From positions 37,495,132 through 37,559,131 of the forward strand of contig NC_050467.1 of the NCBI RefSeq assembly GCF_013373865.1: a stretch of DNA of 64,000 bases, in the 5' to 3' direction. The first letter of the stretch is position 1; the number at the start of each line of letters is the position of its first letter. The translations under genes and the position numbers were made by a program. The DNA comes from Monomorium pharaonis. Its lineage: Eukaryota; Arthropoda; Insecta; Hymenoptera; Formicidae. The notes under the pieces are model-generated. The model was not told where the DNA came from. It searched no databases and saw only the letters and a list, made by a program, of their open reading frames with translations. Shown here one piece after another: positions 1-13,543 of this stretch.

Positions 1-3000
1 ACGTTTCGAGTGGTATAATACAAAGATTACGCGAAGGACGTGACTTAACATAACTCAATGAAGCTCAGACCGAGTTAATTAAATCCAAGGGCGGTCGGCG
101 GAGTACGAGGAAGATAAAGGTTGGTAGATGGAACGACGACAGAAGAGACGGAAACAGTGTCGGGCGCGAAGCGAGTTGCTATTATCAAGGCGTCGTTTTC
201 TCACCCTATCACTCTCCCTTCCCCCTCCTCTCTCTCTCTCTCTCTGTTTATCTCTCTTTACCTCTCTATCTCAAGTCCTTCCTCATACTCTGTCATGTTA
301 GGCGGGAGTATACATGTCAAACCTTGTAGACGCGTTGGAAAGTCGGCGGTGGCGTACGCGACGGAGCACATGCAGGTGGATGGATGCGCACGACCGACGC
401 GACGGTGTGCCTATACCACCTCCACGCTGCTCGAAGCTTCGTGGGGTTAAGCGAAGTACTCTTCACCGACCGTCGTGTATATCAAAGCAGGTTAAGGACT
501 CCCCGCGATCCCTTCACTTATATTTTCGTCGTTCACGCGTGCCCACTAGCGAAATGATATTTAGCGTAATCTTCCGCGCTTCAAACGAAGCCCTGAGTGG
601 ATGCAAAATGCGCGTAAATGAGGTGCCTGCGAGGCCTCTCGTTGAATTCACGCCTGCACTGATAAACCGGCGACACGCTTGAATGCGCCTGCCTAATAGA
701 AAATGTGGCCCAGAATCGTTACCTCTTCTCAGACGTGTTCACCACGATGTCGGACTATCTCTACAATAAAACAGCTTTCGTCGATTAACGTCTCTATTTT
801 TCTCGTCTAAAATATTACGATTGTATCATCATAGTAAATTAAAATTTTATGTCATTTTTTTAATCGTTTGGAATACTCTATGTAGAACAACTACATTTTC
901 AAAGTCTAGCGTATTTCTTCTGTGTGCATAAAGTATATTATTTTGCGAAAGGTATAAACGACAAGCCTTATAAAAATTGTAGAATAACCAGAGGAGAAAT
1001 GGCGGTCCATGCAATTTTTTATTCAAGCTTACATTAGGTAAAATGCATATATTAGATGCGAACCGCGGTGCACAAACGTTACGTCGAGTTTCGTGAATTT
1101 GCATTCAGAAGTATTTCGTGTTCCGGATATTTATGACAGTAGCATGACCTTATAACGAACAAGTTCAGAAACAAAGGACAGGATGAGCCAGATACGGTCT
1201 GAGATAAAATATTATTGCATCACGCGGTTTTACGCAGTAAACCGGAAAGTAATGCTGGTAATTCACGTCTTCCTTGCCCAGCGTTCGTAACCGTTTTGTT
1301 CCAAACGGATGTTTATATCTTGTCGCTTAATACAATTTCCCCACGGTCTTAGGTACCGCTCATTTACCCCGAGAACGATTTTCTTTAAAGGTAATGTAGG
1401 TGACACGGGGAGCTTCGGCGTCGTCGATACCCCCTGTCCACCCCCGGGTTTCTCTCTGCTCTGTGTGGCAATAAAACCTACAACCGGATATTCATTTCGC
1501 AGCCGGATAAGAAAAACGAGCGCAAGAGGAACAAAAGGAGGAATTGTACAAGTTTTATTCCGCCCGGAAGTAAAGCGATATCTTCCGCGTTGGACGCGGA
1601 GAATACCGCAACGAGGCTAATTCGGCATAGTTTACGGTAAGGTAAAAAGAGGGGGCAAAACTTTACAACCACCCGGCCGTAGTTTTAGCGATGCACCGTG
1701 TGATACTTCGTAGCGCGCGGACCGAAACGATTTGTTTTAACTTAAATTAATACGATAAACATTATAAGAGAGAAACTCGAGGTATTTTTGCCGGGAAGCA
1801 ATAAAAAAATTATTACACAGAAATATTCGATACTTTTATCTTTCCTCAATATATACCTATAATTTCTCTACTGCTTATAATTCCTAGAATATTTCTTAAG
1901 TACGGCAATAAATTATATCGCGGACTTAAATATAACAGGCGCGAATAAAATTTTTCCACTTTTAGACTCTCAATACCCACTCGCTGTTTCAAGGGTCCGT
2001 TAAACTGAAGCATCCCATCCATGTTGCAACGACGAGCGACGTTCCTCAATGATTAAGCCGCACTTTCGTAATCAGCGAGGCGGACAAGCTCTTTTTTTTC
2101 CCCGAGGACGCGAGGTAAGCCCGTTGGGCTTTTGCGTCAGCGTTGCACGGCGTCGTCGCGATTACGGCTAATTATCGTCGGGTTAATAAGCCGCGGCGAC
2201 AATCGCGCGCGCCGAGGCGAACGTGCTCTCGCCGCGGGAGGGAATTTTAGCGCGGGGCTGTTATTGCCGCGAGTGGCTGCATCGCCGGGGACAATCGTCC
2301 GCACAGAAGCAGCCAGTTACACACACCGCTAACCGGAATAGGTCAGAAGTTGAAGCAATTAGCCCAGTTTGTCGCTCGCACGGAAAACAATGCCGGAAAG
2401 TTGTTAACGATGTCACGCCGACCGCTGCATTCCCCACTTTAAACGTTGTTTCTGGCCAAATTTGTCTATCCCGCCGTCCCGCCCTTACCGCATTCACACG
2501 CCATTCTACTGCTCCTTCTATCTCCCGCTGTCGTCGGATCGGCTCTAATTATAAACAAATAGAACTATGTTGGCCATGTATGTACCGTTTACAGAGCAAA
2601 CAATGAAGATCTCGACTGTTCCCTTGTAATAACTGTACAGATTAATAAATATTCTATGACTTTGATGGATGGAATCCCCCTCCGTCAAATGTCTTTACGT
2701 GTAACGTTTGCTCGGTAAGAAAATGGAATTTCCATTGTAATTGAATTAATTACGCGAAACATCGTACGCTCGCAATTAGCCCTCATCTCCTGCCTGCTAA
2801 GAGGCTTCGTTTTTCGCGCAACTCTGTCGAAGACGTTACGAGATGCCTTTACGACAGTCGTAATATTAGCCGAGTGCCGAAAGCCGATTCGGATGAAGTA
2901 GCATCTGTAGTTGTAAGCGGCATGATGTTTACCGTAGCTAACGGCACGGGCACAACGTTTAATGTTTAATTAGGTCGGCGCACTGGCGTCGCTATGTGCC

Positions 3001-3060
3001 GCACAATTAAGGAAACATTAGGTAGCTATAAGGACGTACTAACTGAGAGACTTGAAATCT
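1..3060. other. Non-coding stretch, mixed composition
   Basis: No gene can be supported here. GC-richer patches with many CG dinucleotides (about 300-680 and 2050-2540) alternate with AT-richer DNA (about 780-1000 and 1740-1960). Open frames near 121-680 and 2132-2606 overlap each other in different frames and are rich in Arg, Ser and Cys, as expected from CpG-rich non-coding DNA. The only clear repeat is a short CT tract near 229-245. Confidence 0.6.
229..245. repeat. (TC)n microsatellite
   Basis: This is a clean TC dinucleotide run inside a longer pyrimidine-rich stretch (about 200-290). It is the first of about ten CT/GA tracts in the window. Confidence 0.9.
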
Positions 3061-4740
3061 GCCGAGGATTGTGTTATTAACCTACGTCGTAGATAGAATA
3101 TCAAGACATTTTCAATTTAAAAATTTTCTCATAAATTGGAACATTACATGGCTCCATAATCTCTGTTATTTGTAACGTAATAATGTAACAATTATTTAGG
3201 AATATAAAATCAATAATAATATCGCATATAAAACTGAAAAATATGCATGTGTGTGTGTGCATTCTGTTTATCACAGCCGTCTATTTTTGCTGCGCGAGAA
3301 TAAAAGAAATAAAATATTGGTGGGAGCAGATTATAGTTCAGCGAGATTAATTATGGTAAAAATCCCGAAACGTCTGTTCACATCAAGCTTCAATCGCGCG
3401 TAAAATCATGCTCCCATACATCGGTTTGTCGAAAGAAGTTTTTAATTATGAGAAGCGTTGGGATGTCGAATGTAGGGCAACGACAACGACCTATCGATTT
3501 TTACACGACATCGCGAATGCAGGACGCTCGAGTTCGAGAAGCGAGGAAAAAAATGTCTCTCGGCGGTTAGCGACGAAGAAGTGTAATGACTTTCGTGAGC
3601 ACATGCGCCGCACCTGGAACTACTTGCTTTAAATCTGTGTGCGACGGTATCCCGTATTAACATTTTTTGTTTGAGAGTCCTCCTGCAAGTACAAAAAGTC
3701 CGGCCATTATGCTAATCGGTAAGGACACGTGTTTGTAATGGCCTATTTTTACTTAGCAGTGTTACAAGGACGATGCAAACGCTCCTTCGCCGCTTTACGG
3801 CGGCTCTAGAGGATTACGCATCTCAATTTAAACTGCGGATTAATTCTGTTTCGAGTTTTTTAACAGCCAATTCACAAAACAAAATTTTGTTCCATGTACA
3901 CACAGCAAAATATTATACCCTTATAAAGCGATTATTAAATTTTAGTTTTTTTTCTTTTAACCGTCTTTACAAAGAATATTTTCTTGATAATAATTTTAAA
4001 TTATGTAATTTACACTCATTATTTAATTAATTAAAAGTTATATTTACTTAAAAATAAACTTTTATATACATGCTATAAATTATTTCTGAACTAAGTAGAT
4101 ATTACTATTTATTTCAAATATTTTAAAGTTTACATCCACAAATATATTATAAGTTCACTAGAAGCATTAAATTTATTTAAAATCTATATGATACTGGATA
4201 TTATTTAAGTAATTCAATCATTTTTACTTCAATCAAGAATATTATGTTAAAAAAAAATTAAATTTGGTTATTATTTCCATAGTTTTTTAATATTATAAAA
4301 TTCTTCGAAAAAATATAAATCCTTTTTCTTTTTTAAAGTATATAAGAATAAGTTTATCTAAAATTTGTGATAACTATATTTAAGACAATTATCAAGAAAA
4401 TATTTTTTATTAAATATAATCATTACTTGTTAGAAAAATTAAATAATAACTTTTTTTGGCAAAATTTATATTTTTCTCTGTATACAGCAATATCTTCTCG
4501 TTAAAATGAATGTGTGGTGTGCAACACAAGATTATTAAAATTATCTATAATATTCATTCCACTTCACATTAAAAAATATTTAAAAAAGGAAATAAAAGCT
4601 TTAACTGTCAGAAAATTAAATTAACCCCAGTATTCTTTAAATTTATATGAACCTAGCTGTCGGATGTATATCGTGTTCGTCCGGAGAACAATTCTCTAGT
4701 AATTAAAACGCAAACTTTAAATCGATGTGACTATTTACCG
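3061..4740. other. AT-rich non-coding stretch
   Basis: This stretch is strongly AT-rich with stops in all frames over most of its length. The short frames at 3408-3663 sit at its GC-richer edge on both strands. A short (GT)n run lies at about 3248-3258. I see no gene or transposon ends. Confidence 0.6.
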
Positions 4741-7040
4741 AAATTACACCGTGCTAGAAGCTACGACGATCTTCCGCAGATGATAGTGATAATTACGGCG
4801 TTAACTTCTTTCGCAAGAACGAGAAGGAGGGGGAGGAGATTGGGGGAGTTGGCGCGGGCAATTAAGCGAAAAGTCGTATAAATATCAGGGTAGATCCCGA
4901 GCATACGGCTTCGGAGAGGGTTTAGGCGCAGAGTTAAGTTTTCAACGGCCCCCAAGGCTCGAGATGGGGACATCAGATATCGCGAAATGTACGGCGGAAG
5001 CTTATTTCCTTCTACGTATTACGTTCCAACCGAGAGTTTCGCGTCGGTACGACCGTGAGCTGCAGCAAATCTCTCGCGATTCTGGGCGCGGTGAAGTAAC
5101 GAGAGCGTTTGTATAAAGCTGAACAGCATTAACGGTGACGTACAAAAAAGATGCGATAAAAACTAAATGGCACAGTGTCAAAGAGTAAGTTAATATACAC
5201 AGCTATGCTCTTGCATCATTTCGCTGGTACGTTAACTTTATGCCATGTACAGTTACCGCGTTTTAATTTTCTACAGATTTGAAATGAGAAGTATTTTTAT
5301 AATTGTTTCTGTCTTTACGCTTTTATAATTAATTTTAGATGCAAAAAACACGATTTTATTTTTGCTTATCATCTTGCACTACTTTTACCCAAACTTCCAT
5401 GCGACACATTTGAAATATCAATAGTGGAAAATTTGTACCCTTTTACCAATTAAATTTAATACTCACATGGTGATTGCGGATGCATAACTCTGTTGAATTA
5501 TGAGATGACGCTGAAACTCTAAGGGATTAACCTACTCATGCGCTTTAATGCATATTAAATGGGTCTAAAAGTAACTCCCATTTACGAAATTCGCTCTATG
5601 CCGCAAGAGCTTCTGCCCTCCTCCTTAATGCTTCGTGAAACTTCATAGTAGCCGGAATTTCTTTACAACGAATTACATCTACAACAATGCGGTAGCCGAC
5701 GTAATAAGTTTATCTTCGCACGGCGATTGCGGATTAAATAAAATATCTTGGGTAAAATGCGAAATCTTATTACGCGCGGGATATTTCTACATCGTGATAC
5801 TTTATCGAGATTCGATCTGCATTCTAAGTGTCCTGCTGCGTTGCAGTATAAATCGGAGAAGTATGATGCAAGTGCAATAGTTTATCACCGATCTTTGTGG
5901 TGTCATATAACGAGCACAGGTTTAAACTTTCAGGCCGAGCAACCGCAGCCTCAGCATCAAATGACAAGATACCGCCACGACATTTCGCATTTTAGCGTCA
6001 ACAGCAAAGTGCCACAGTCCATATATCACCTCGTACGTACAGGACGTATCGCCTCGTTGGCAGGTTTCCGCCTCGTCCTAGGGACTGCCTCACCTGGTGA
6101 GACCGTTACGTAAGAACATCATGCGGAACCACCTAGCGAAGGGCCCCGTTGTCCAAGAAGCATTCTCGCCCATCCTCGCAATTCATGCATAAGCTTCCAT
6201 CTCCATAAAGGAGTTAGTGGTGTCATCCCGGTAGGTACTCATGTTTCATGAGGCTTACCCGCGATACTAAGCTGGCGGCGACCCACATAGTACGCGAGCC
6301 AGAACAACGCCTCGGCTAAATAACTCTGCTGAAGCAGCCACCCCTCTTCTCCGACTATCTCCGCCGTCCCGGCGGAAACTATCCCCGGGTCCGCAGAGCC
6401 ACCCCGTACCCGTTCGCCCGTTAACGGTCGTGGTTCCACGCAAATTCAGCCGCGAGTTACAGGGTACGCCAAACATTGTCAACCGCCTGACCTGCTACTA
6501 AGTATAAATTGAATCGCAAGTATTATTTATTTCTCATCAAGAAACCGAATACTTTTCTGCGCGCGATTCTCAGTTTACGCTATTAGATTATAATTTTATG
6601 CCTGGCTGGTAATAGTAGCTCAATTACAAAAGTTTATTGAATGATACACTGCTAACTCTCTTCTGCTTAGTTAGTTCACATTACAAATCGCGCGTTTGCA
6701 GGGAAGGTTTGCAAACGAACAATTTTCTTGACCGACGATTCTTCCAACCACAAAATTCTGTTTTTCTGCAAGGTATCCAAAATGGACACGGAGAACAATC
6801 AAATCGCTTTTTGCTGCTCTCTGCAAGCCAACGGTTGCTTTTTGCAAGACTAACCTTTTGGCACAGCGGGATTGGTTTTCTTAGTTGGTGGAGACGGCCG
6901 CCTGAGAGAAAACCTTACCACGAGAACAGTCGAGAGGGAAGATCAATAAGACTAAAGAAGAATAAAGATGCGTTTGTAATAATTATCGTGCATTTCGAAA
7001 GACAGTAAGACGAATCCAGGTTATAATCTCTCGATAGTGA
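4741..7040. other. Mixed non-coding stretch with one weak exon candidate
   Basis: GC-moderate DNA without a supportable gene. A TATAAATA sequence near 4877 lacks a matching Initiator at the usual distance. The weak internal-exon candidate at 5934-6096 is listed separately. Between 6100 and 6480 two overlapping minus-strand frames of about 66-71 codons are open, but they resemble nothing I know. Confidence 0.5.
5934..6096 (+). other. Possible internal exon (weak)
   Basis: The segment lies between a plausible acceptor (ACTTTCAG, AG at 5932-5933) and a plausible donor (CCTG followed by GTGAGA at 6097). It is open throughout in one frame, starting AEQPQPQHQMTRYRHD. The frame also stays open upstream of the acceptor, back to an ATG-type start region near 5748, and ends in TAA shortly after the donor. 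Composition is less Arg/Ser-biased than most chance frames here. I recognise no domain, and frames of this length arise often by chance in this window, so the call rests only on the paired splice-site matches. Confidence 0.13.
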
Positions 7041-7700
7041 ATTATAATATACTCGGTAGTCCAGCCGACAATCCGATACGTCTCTGCTCTTCCCTCATAT
7101 CGATACCGGTATACTTGAAACATCGGGGCCCGTCGCGCAATCCCTTACGTCGCGGACTCGAAATACTTGGGTGGATTCTCGACGCAAGCTCGCATTTCGA
7201 AAGCTCCTGAGAGATCCTCCAGCGCGCGGACGAGCAGCGAGCGCCGGCGTGTATATAGTGAGCGCGGTATTCGAGTAACGCGCGCCTTGCAAATTCTTTC
7301 CGAGACCCTCTTTTCTCTCCCTTCTCTCCCCTCTCCATTCTGCATCGTGTCTGGGACCACCCCCGTCCACGTCGCGCACATCACCCGTTTATTCGTTCGA
7401 CGAAAGCGAGAAGCGACCTGCAATCCGACACCGCGGCACAGTACGCTCGGCTTCTCTTTTGGCGCGGCATCAGCGCGCCGCGGCGCCTTCCACGAGAGAG
7501 AGAGAGAAGCGTGGCTGAAATACCATCCTGCTACCCGCGCGCTCCGCTGGTATCTCTCGGCAAAGTGAACACGATACCGCTCGTACCTTACGTACTCTTT
7601 TCATCGTTCTCCGCGGAACGATATCGCACCGTTAACGTTGGTAAAAAGTCGAAACTGCAAAGTCCTTTTTCGCCATAGCTGCCTGTGGCGATCGATCTTT
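7041..7700. other. CpG-rich patch, no supportable gene
   Basis: This is a GC- and CpG-rich island with overlapping open frames on both strands (7042-7423 on minus, 7167-7568 on plus), which is the pattern of stop-depleted non-coding DNA. A TATATAG sequence lies near 7252 but no Initiator match follows at the right distance. The patch could be a regulatory or first-exon region, but nothing in it decides that. Confidence 0.45.
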
Positions 7701-7705
7701 CAAAT

Positions 7706-7721
7706 AAAAAAAAAAAAAAAA
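7706..7721 (+). repeat. Poly(A) run, 16 A
   Basis: Sixteen consecutive A follow CAAAT. I looked for a retroposon body ending here and for target-site duplications and found neither, so it is listed only as a homopolymer. Confidence 0.9.
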
Positions 7722-8690
7722 GCTTAAATCCCCGTCACACGTTACTTTTTATACAAATAAATTTACACAATTTAAAATAACTCCTTTCGAGAGATTGTCT
7801 AACGAGCGCATGGGCGCTGACGGAATTAAAGTTGACTTTTCGCCGGATATACAGCGGATTCAACAAAGAAAAGAGAGAATTTTCCGCATCGAAAATATCG
7901 AGATCATATCTTTTACAAGTGTACGCGAAATATTCGCGACCAAGTGGCATAACGGAAAAATATTCCGAGAATGTTTCTTGCAAATATCTCCGTGATATTT
8001 TCAATGTAATATTTTTCAAATGCGCGTAAAGTAATATCGTCGTACGTAGTAATATTGCTTGGCGTTATTCCGCGAACGTACGTATGGAAAATAAATATTG
8101 TAGTGTCGAAATTTTTCCGATTAAGACGCGCGATGATTTCTAAAGGAGTATTCGGAGAAGTTAAAATTGCGCGTCGATAAAGTTTACAATTTTGCATATT
8201 GCTCAAGATGCGAGGTACTAAGAAAGAGCCTATATTACACGGAGATTCGCCGGGTGAAGACAAAGTAAACAAAAATTATTCCCCTAACGGCTTGCGAGGA
8301 TCGACGATATGGTCCTCCATGTTTATTAACAGTGCTTTCCTTGCTGCCGAAACTCACCAGTAGGTGGATTTACTCAAGCAAATTGCCGGATTCGTAATAT
8401 CGAGTTAACCCTCCGCCGTCGCGTGAGGAGCTTGGAATGAGGGCCGAACGTCCTTCTGCACAACCCCGTGAATTCGGGCTCCCTCATGAATTTCGAAGCA
8501 ACTCCTGAATCCCGGAGATAAAAATAATTCGAGCGCCGGAGATTACCTCAGCGGAAGGTGCCACTTTGTTTCGTCCCTGTTTCACCTTGATCTCACTCAA
8601 AAGATCAACTTTTCAATTAAACTTTCGAAAGCACTCTTACAGAAATCGTTCAAATCTTTGACAATTCCATGAGCAAATGCGCTAAGCCGA
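7722..8690. other. Non-coding stretch with small palindromic hairpins
   Basis: No gene is supported. Two small perfect stems sit close together: CGCGAA/TTCGCG at 7924-7938 and CGGAA/TTCCG at 7953-7967, both around an A/T-rich loop. A minus-strand frame of 119 codons (7913-8272) covers this part, but its AT-derived Phe/Ile-rich composition and lack of any motif suggest chance. Confidence 0.5.
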
Positions 8691-10240
8691 AGAATTCAAA
8701 GTCAAAAGTCAAAGTTCGTATTTATAGTCATTGCATAAATCTCGTGAAAAAATATACGTAATATTCAAAATAAAGTTTTATAGTGTGTATATCTGACCTT
8801 TTCATTTTGTCATGTCACATTTTGCATTTTATTTTGCAGTTGTCTTAAAATAATAATTAATTCCCTATTCGATTTAAGAAAAAAAATTTTTTTAATAAAA
8901 ATATATTGCTAATTAAATCGTAATTGACAAGAAAATTTATTTAATTGATATGTTAATTATGTGCACGTAGATATAATTGAAATTTCCATTTTAGGCAATC
9001 TATAACTCAATCAAAATTGTGTAACAAAGTTATATCTATAATATTATACACTGCTTAATTATCATTATTAAAGATTGTTTAATTATCAATTATTAATCTT
9101 AAAGCATTAATTTTAAAGCATTATTACATCTAATATTTATATACCTTGTGTACATTTTTATTATTATATTTTCAATGTGCATTATTTAAAATATAAAGAA
9201 TGTTCGTAGCAGCTGTCTGCACAAATCATATAGCAGTAAAATAGAAATTATATCTTTTCCATCTATTTCCTTGTTAAATAAATTCAAGCGAATATATTTT
9301 CTTTCGGTAGCGACATACCATAAACATTTGATACAAAAGAAAATAACGAAAATGGATGATATCATTCGTCATTGTAGCTTAATATTAAAAATCTTTCCGT
9401 GTTTTATGTAATCCCTGTTTGTGAAATATACTGCGATTATTTTTTTATACTACATGAAAATGTGGAAATTTATTTCTTTACATTAAAAGGCAACGCTCTG
9501 TCAACTGCCGACAAATTGTATACTCGGAAGATTTTGAAAACACTATGACATGTGAAAAAGACAAAATTATGAATTACGCTACATTAGTATCGATTATAAG
9601 TCTGAAAGTAGTAACAAAAAGTTGGTTTAAGCACATCGTAAAATACTTGATTAAATAGCGAACCTCGCCCATTACCTGCGCTTTCTTCGCCATTTAACTG
9701 ACGCTAATTATCAACTATAAACAATTTTAATTTCCTGTGGGTGGTCTAAGAAGTTGATTAAGAACGGAACGGCCTCATGTATATTAATTATTATTTTTAT
9801 GCGGTCCGTAAACGCATCGTGCCGTTAAAAGTTCTTTTATTAATACGAATTGCTACTCGTAAAGTAGCGGCTACACTAACCAGCCCCTGGGTGCCTTACG
9901 AGTTCTTAATTAAACGCGAGTATCTGAACTCTAGTTCACCGTTAGTGACTGCACAAATTTAACAAGTATTACTTCGACATTTAAATATTATATTAGATGT
10001 TAAAGAAATCTTTGATATCGTTCATCTTTCATTCGGTATAATAATTTACTTTTTGTTAAATGTATATTTTAAAGCAATTTTAAATCGATAAGACAAATTG
10101 TACATGTTCTCTGTTGATGTTAAATAAAAAAAAAACCTTTCAAAAGATACAATATAATAAATTTTTTTATCTGAGTTCTTTCCTATTCATATTTTTGCAT
10201 ACGTTGATAGAAAGGCGGGATAGCTTTAGATTTATAAGAT
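8691..10240. other. AT-rich non-coding stretch
   Basis: Strongly AT-rich with very few open frames; the only one over 60 codons is 9777-9962. Simple local repeats of AATTATTA type occur around 9050-9125, and a short AAGTCAA direct repeat lies near 8700-8715. Nothing else stands out. Confidence 0.6.
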
Positions 10241-10765
10241 AAGATATGGAATCAGTTTATTTTAGTAGTACCAGAAAATATATATGTGAGTTAAACCTCA
10301 AATCCTCGAAACAGAAATGTTTTCTACGCTCGGAGAAAAAGCGGCTAGCCGTTGCTGTTCGGAATACAAGCCCGGTGTTATATGCAAATTCGATAGGAAT
10401 CGTTCGAGTCCGAATGAAAGAACTTCACCGATGTAAAAGGTATTACTCACAGACCGCTCGTGGTGCCGAAGACCGGAAATGTAGTATATTCCCTTCGAGG
10501 AATAGGGAATTCCGATGATATCTCTGTTTGAGGTTGCTTTGGAAGAACTGGAAGCCAATTTCCACAATTTCCCGCCCGTCTCGGCGCACCGTCCCTTTCA
10601 CCTGGCAGACGGATTTCATCTGCAGCCGCGGAGAAAGGGAGAGGGAGAGAGGAGAAGGAGGATCTTTCCTCAAACGAGCCGCCGACGTTTACGTTTTTTT
10701 CCGCGGCCTCCGTTAGGGCAAGACCGCGGCTTCCGGTCTGGAATTTACCGGAAATAATACTGGCG

Positions 10766-10805
10766 CGCGCGTACGCGCGAGGCGAGGCGAGCCGAGCCGA
10801 GCCAA
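10766..10805. repeat. CG palindrome followed by GGCGA/GCCGA pentamer repeats
   Basis: A perfect 14-bp palindrome, CGCGCGTACGCGCG (10766-10779), is followed directly by five 5-bp units: GGCGA twice, GCCGA twice and GCCAA (10781-10805). Confidence 0.85.
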
Positions 10806-11695
10806 GTCGCCGCGAGTATACGCGGCGCGATAAGGTCTCCCGGCGTCGCGACGTCGACGCCTCCGCCTCTCTCGCAACTTTTAAACTGCCAAAGCCAGTC
10901 CGAAGTTTCCGGGGCTTGCACAGGGAGTTCTCCCTCGTCCTCGCGACGCATCCCGTCGCGTTGTAACGCTTCAACTCGCGACGTTTGCGTTGTTGCAACC
11001 GCAGATAAAGCGCCGGAATTGCTTGCCGCACATGTCGCGCTTTCGTCTGGAATTTCACGTGAATTTCTACGTAACGAGTCGTCGGCACTGCGCGCGGTTT
11101 CACTACTGAAAAACGCAGCCGTGGAATGCGTGGCGTTACAAATTGCAACTTGTTTCGTAAAATATTTGTTCAATCTCAGCGATTTTCTCTGAAGAATTTG
11201 TAAGCAATGTCTCACTGAAGATTTAAATGAACGCTGTCTTTTCTATAAATTGTAAAATATTACCTCAGCGAGCTTGAAGCTCTATTAACATTCCTGAAGT
11301 TTGATACCGTCCCATCGAAGTGTATCTCCTCAAATTATGTTAAATGTTTAGCTTCCGACGTCGCGCCATTGAAATGTTGTTGGCGAAACTATAAGAAGGC
11401 ACGTCGCGGAATCTTCCCTTCTTGAATTCGCGGCGGATGTTATGTTTTGGCATGAAAGCATGGGGCGTCACGCGACGTAAGCAAACGCTTGCGTCAGTCG
11501 AGAAGTCGGCGTACATTTAGAAACTCTCAAATTTTGAGTGTGCACGTCAAGCGTTAAATATTATTTCATTGCGAGCGTGCAGATCATTCTCGGCGTGAAG
11601 AGATCTCGACGTCGCCGGATGTCTGAATCCCCACAATCTCTCTGCGTTGAATGTGTGAGTGAATGTGCCCGTGTGCATTATATTTGTTTAAAGAT

Positions 11696-11697
<2 letters not shown>

Positions 11698-11727
<30 letters not shown>
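11698..11727. repeat. (CT)n microsatellite, about 30 bp
   Basis: Uninterrupted CT dinucleotide run within the CpG-rich domain. Read on the minus strand it creates the Arg-Glu run of the overlapping open frame. Confidence 0.95.
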
Positions 11728-11734
<7 letters not shown>

Positions 11735-12076
11735 GCGAACGTGTCGAACGAAATGCCCGAGTGCAAGGGTGAGCGCAAAACAGGACGCGCGGCACGACGG
11801 TAAAGTGGAAGCTTCGGAGGCGTTAATGGCCGGAATTTCGAAAAGCTCGTTCTTAACTCTAGTCTACGAGGTGACGCGCGGAATACAAAATTGATCTTAG
11901 CGAGAGATATTAGCGCGTTGTCCCTGTATGTAGAAGATGCATCATAATGGCCGCGTTCAGCGCCGAGTAACCGTTCGTTTCCCTGACGAGTTTTGCATGT
12001 ATCCAATCCAAATGGAGAATATAGAGAAGTACTTAAACGACGAGAGAAGAAGTGCAGTCGGATGAGATCTCGTGCA

Positions 12077-12092
12077 GCGCGCGCGCGCGCGC
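12077..12092. repeat. (GC)8 run
   Basis: Sixteen bases of alternating GC, a sequence type able to form left-handed DNA. It is embedded in CpG-rich DNA. Confidence 0.9.
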
Positions 12093-13543
12093 CTAACTCG
12101 AAACAATTCGAGCCGTCGTTCGAGGTAAGAGCAGCTTGCGCCAATGATCCTATTAAAATTCTACTTCGACAGCTCTTACTTCCTTATTGACCACCACAAT
12201 TTGCGGTCGTCCACGACGCGACGTCGCAGCGTCGCCGTCGCGCGCGTCGGGGGATTTGTTTAACGACGCTCCACTGGCGAACTATACGCGTGCACTTTAC
12301 GATCGCGCCACACTTTGCGCTCGTAAATTCAAAACGCGGAGGGACATGGATTCGGCGACCTAGCGCTGTCACGCACGCGTTTTCCGGTGCGCGACGCGGT
12401 TTTTGCCGCTCGCGACGCTTTTAATTAATATTCCACGTGTAACGCGATAGCGCGCGGTGATTTCTGCGCGTTTATATAAACCCGATCGTTTACAGCCCGG
12501 TCACGCTCTCAATTTCTATACGCGATTCCGACCGATTCCGGATCGAGGGTTCAAAAAACATGGCGCCGGAAAAAGATTCCCCTCTTCTCTCGCGAGAAAA
12601 ACGCTCGTTATTTTATTTGGAAAGTTTAACAGCGAGTTGTACGCGGCAGTGATAATAATACTTACAGTTATGCTAACGCGGGTTCTTTAACATAATTCCA
12701 CCTTCACCACGACGTGGTTATAAATGGATTTAACAATGATTCGCGGAGGGATATGATAATCGGGCTTACATTTATGCTAATACAGCACCGTAAACGGTTA
12801 TTTCGGAGCTCTCGCTACAATTTATTTGTTGTCTCGAAGTGAGGACGGAGATCGCGCGTCGTGTCGGATCACCGGATTCTCATGCCTCCTCCTCCCCTCG
12901 CAATATCATCAGCCGCCGACATTGGGGTGGAATTGTCAAAGCGAGAGAGCCGCCGCACAATTCCATTTCCCTTTTAAACTCGGGCGAGATATAATCTGTT
13001 GTAATTGAAAATTATGCCGCGTGGCTGAGCCGCTCAAGAAATCCGCGCGGCTCATTCCACCGCGCCGGCGGCGTCCGCGATCGGTTTGTTCATGTAAAAT
13101 AAATCGAATAAATTCCACGCGATTCCGCCGTTGGTCGGCATTGTCGACTATAAATAAGTAAGAACCACGAAATTTCGCTCGTGTTGGTTGGAGAAACCGC
13201 GGGAATACGTTACCGCGGTGTCTTTAGAAATTGATTGCGGCACTTCCGCGGAACATGAAACACAGTAGTTCGAAGGAGATTCCGTATGATATATCGTATG
13301 ACCGCGCTGGAGGCAAATGAAATATGCACGCGATAATATATCTGCTAATAAAACGCGGTGTGCAAGTGCAGCTTTGGAAATTCAGCGTTGCAGAGGCATA
13401 AGGCGGGGAGTTGAGGTTAATTAATTACTCGTGCAAAATTAATTCCCGGATAATTACGGCCGCACTTTTTTCCTGATATAGCACAGGGGGGGAGGGAATG
13501 CTCGATATTATTTAAATTATCGGTGCACGATGCGGATAAATAT

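Larger units (their letters stand above)
10241..13540. other. CpG-rich non-coding domain
   Basis: This is the longest CpG-rich domain of the window's left half, interrupted by AT-richer DNA at about 11220-11340. It contains the second longest open frame of the window (233 codons, minus strand, 10447-11148) and another of 186 codons (minus, 11584-12144). Both are Arg/Ser-rich, overlap other open frames, and the second includes an Arg-Glu run produced by a GA/CT microsatellite. I take them as non-coding. A TCAGTCG Initiator-like match occurs at 11494 with no further promoter support. Confidence 0.5.

Noticed and set aside
7500..7721. Retroposon ending in the poly(A) at 7706
   Set aside because: No internal promoter boxes, no coding relic and no flanking target-site duplication were seen.
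10447..11148. 233-codon minus-strand frame as a gene
   Set aside because: Arg-rich, low-information composition in CpG-dense DNA, overlapped by another 156-codon minus frame in a different register and by plus frames.
11584..12144. 186-codon minus-strand frame as a gene
   Set aside because: It includes an Arg-Glu run translated from the CT/GA microsatellite and is otherwise Arg/Ser-rich.
12650..12670. Strong minus-strand donor (ACT/GTAAGTATT)
   Set aside because: The sequence that would be the exon has stops in all frames close to the site.
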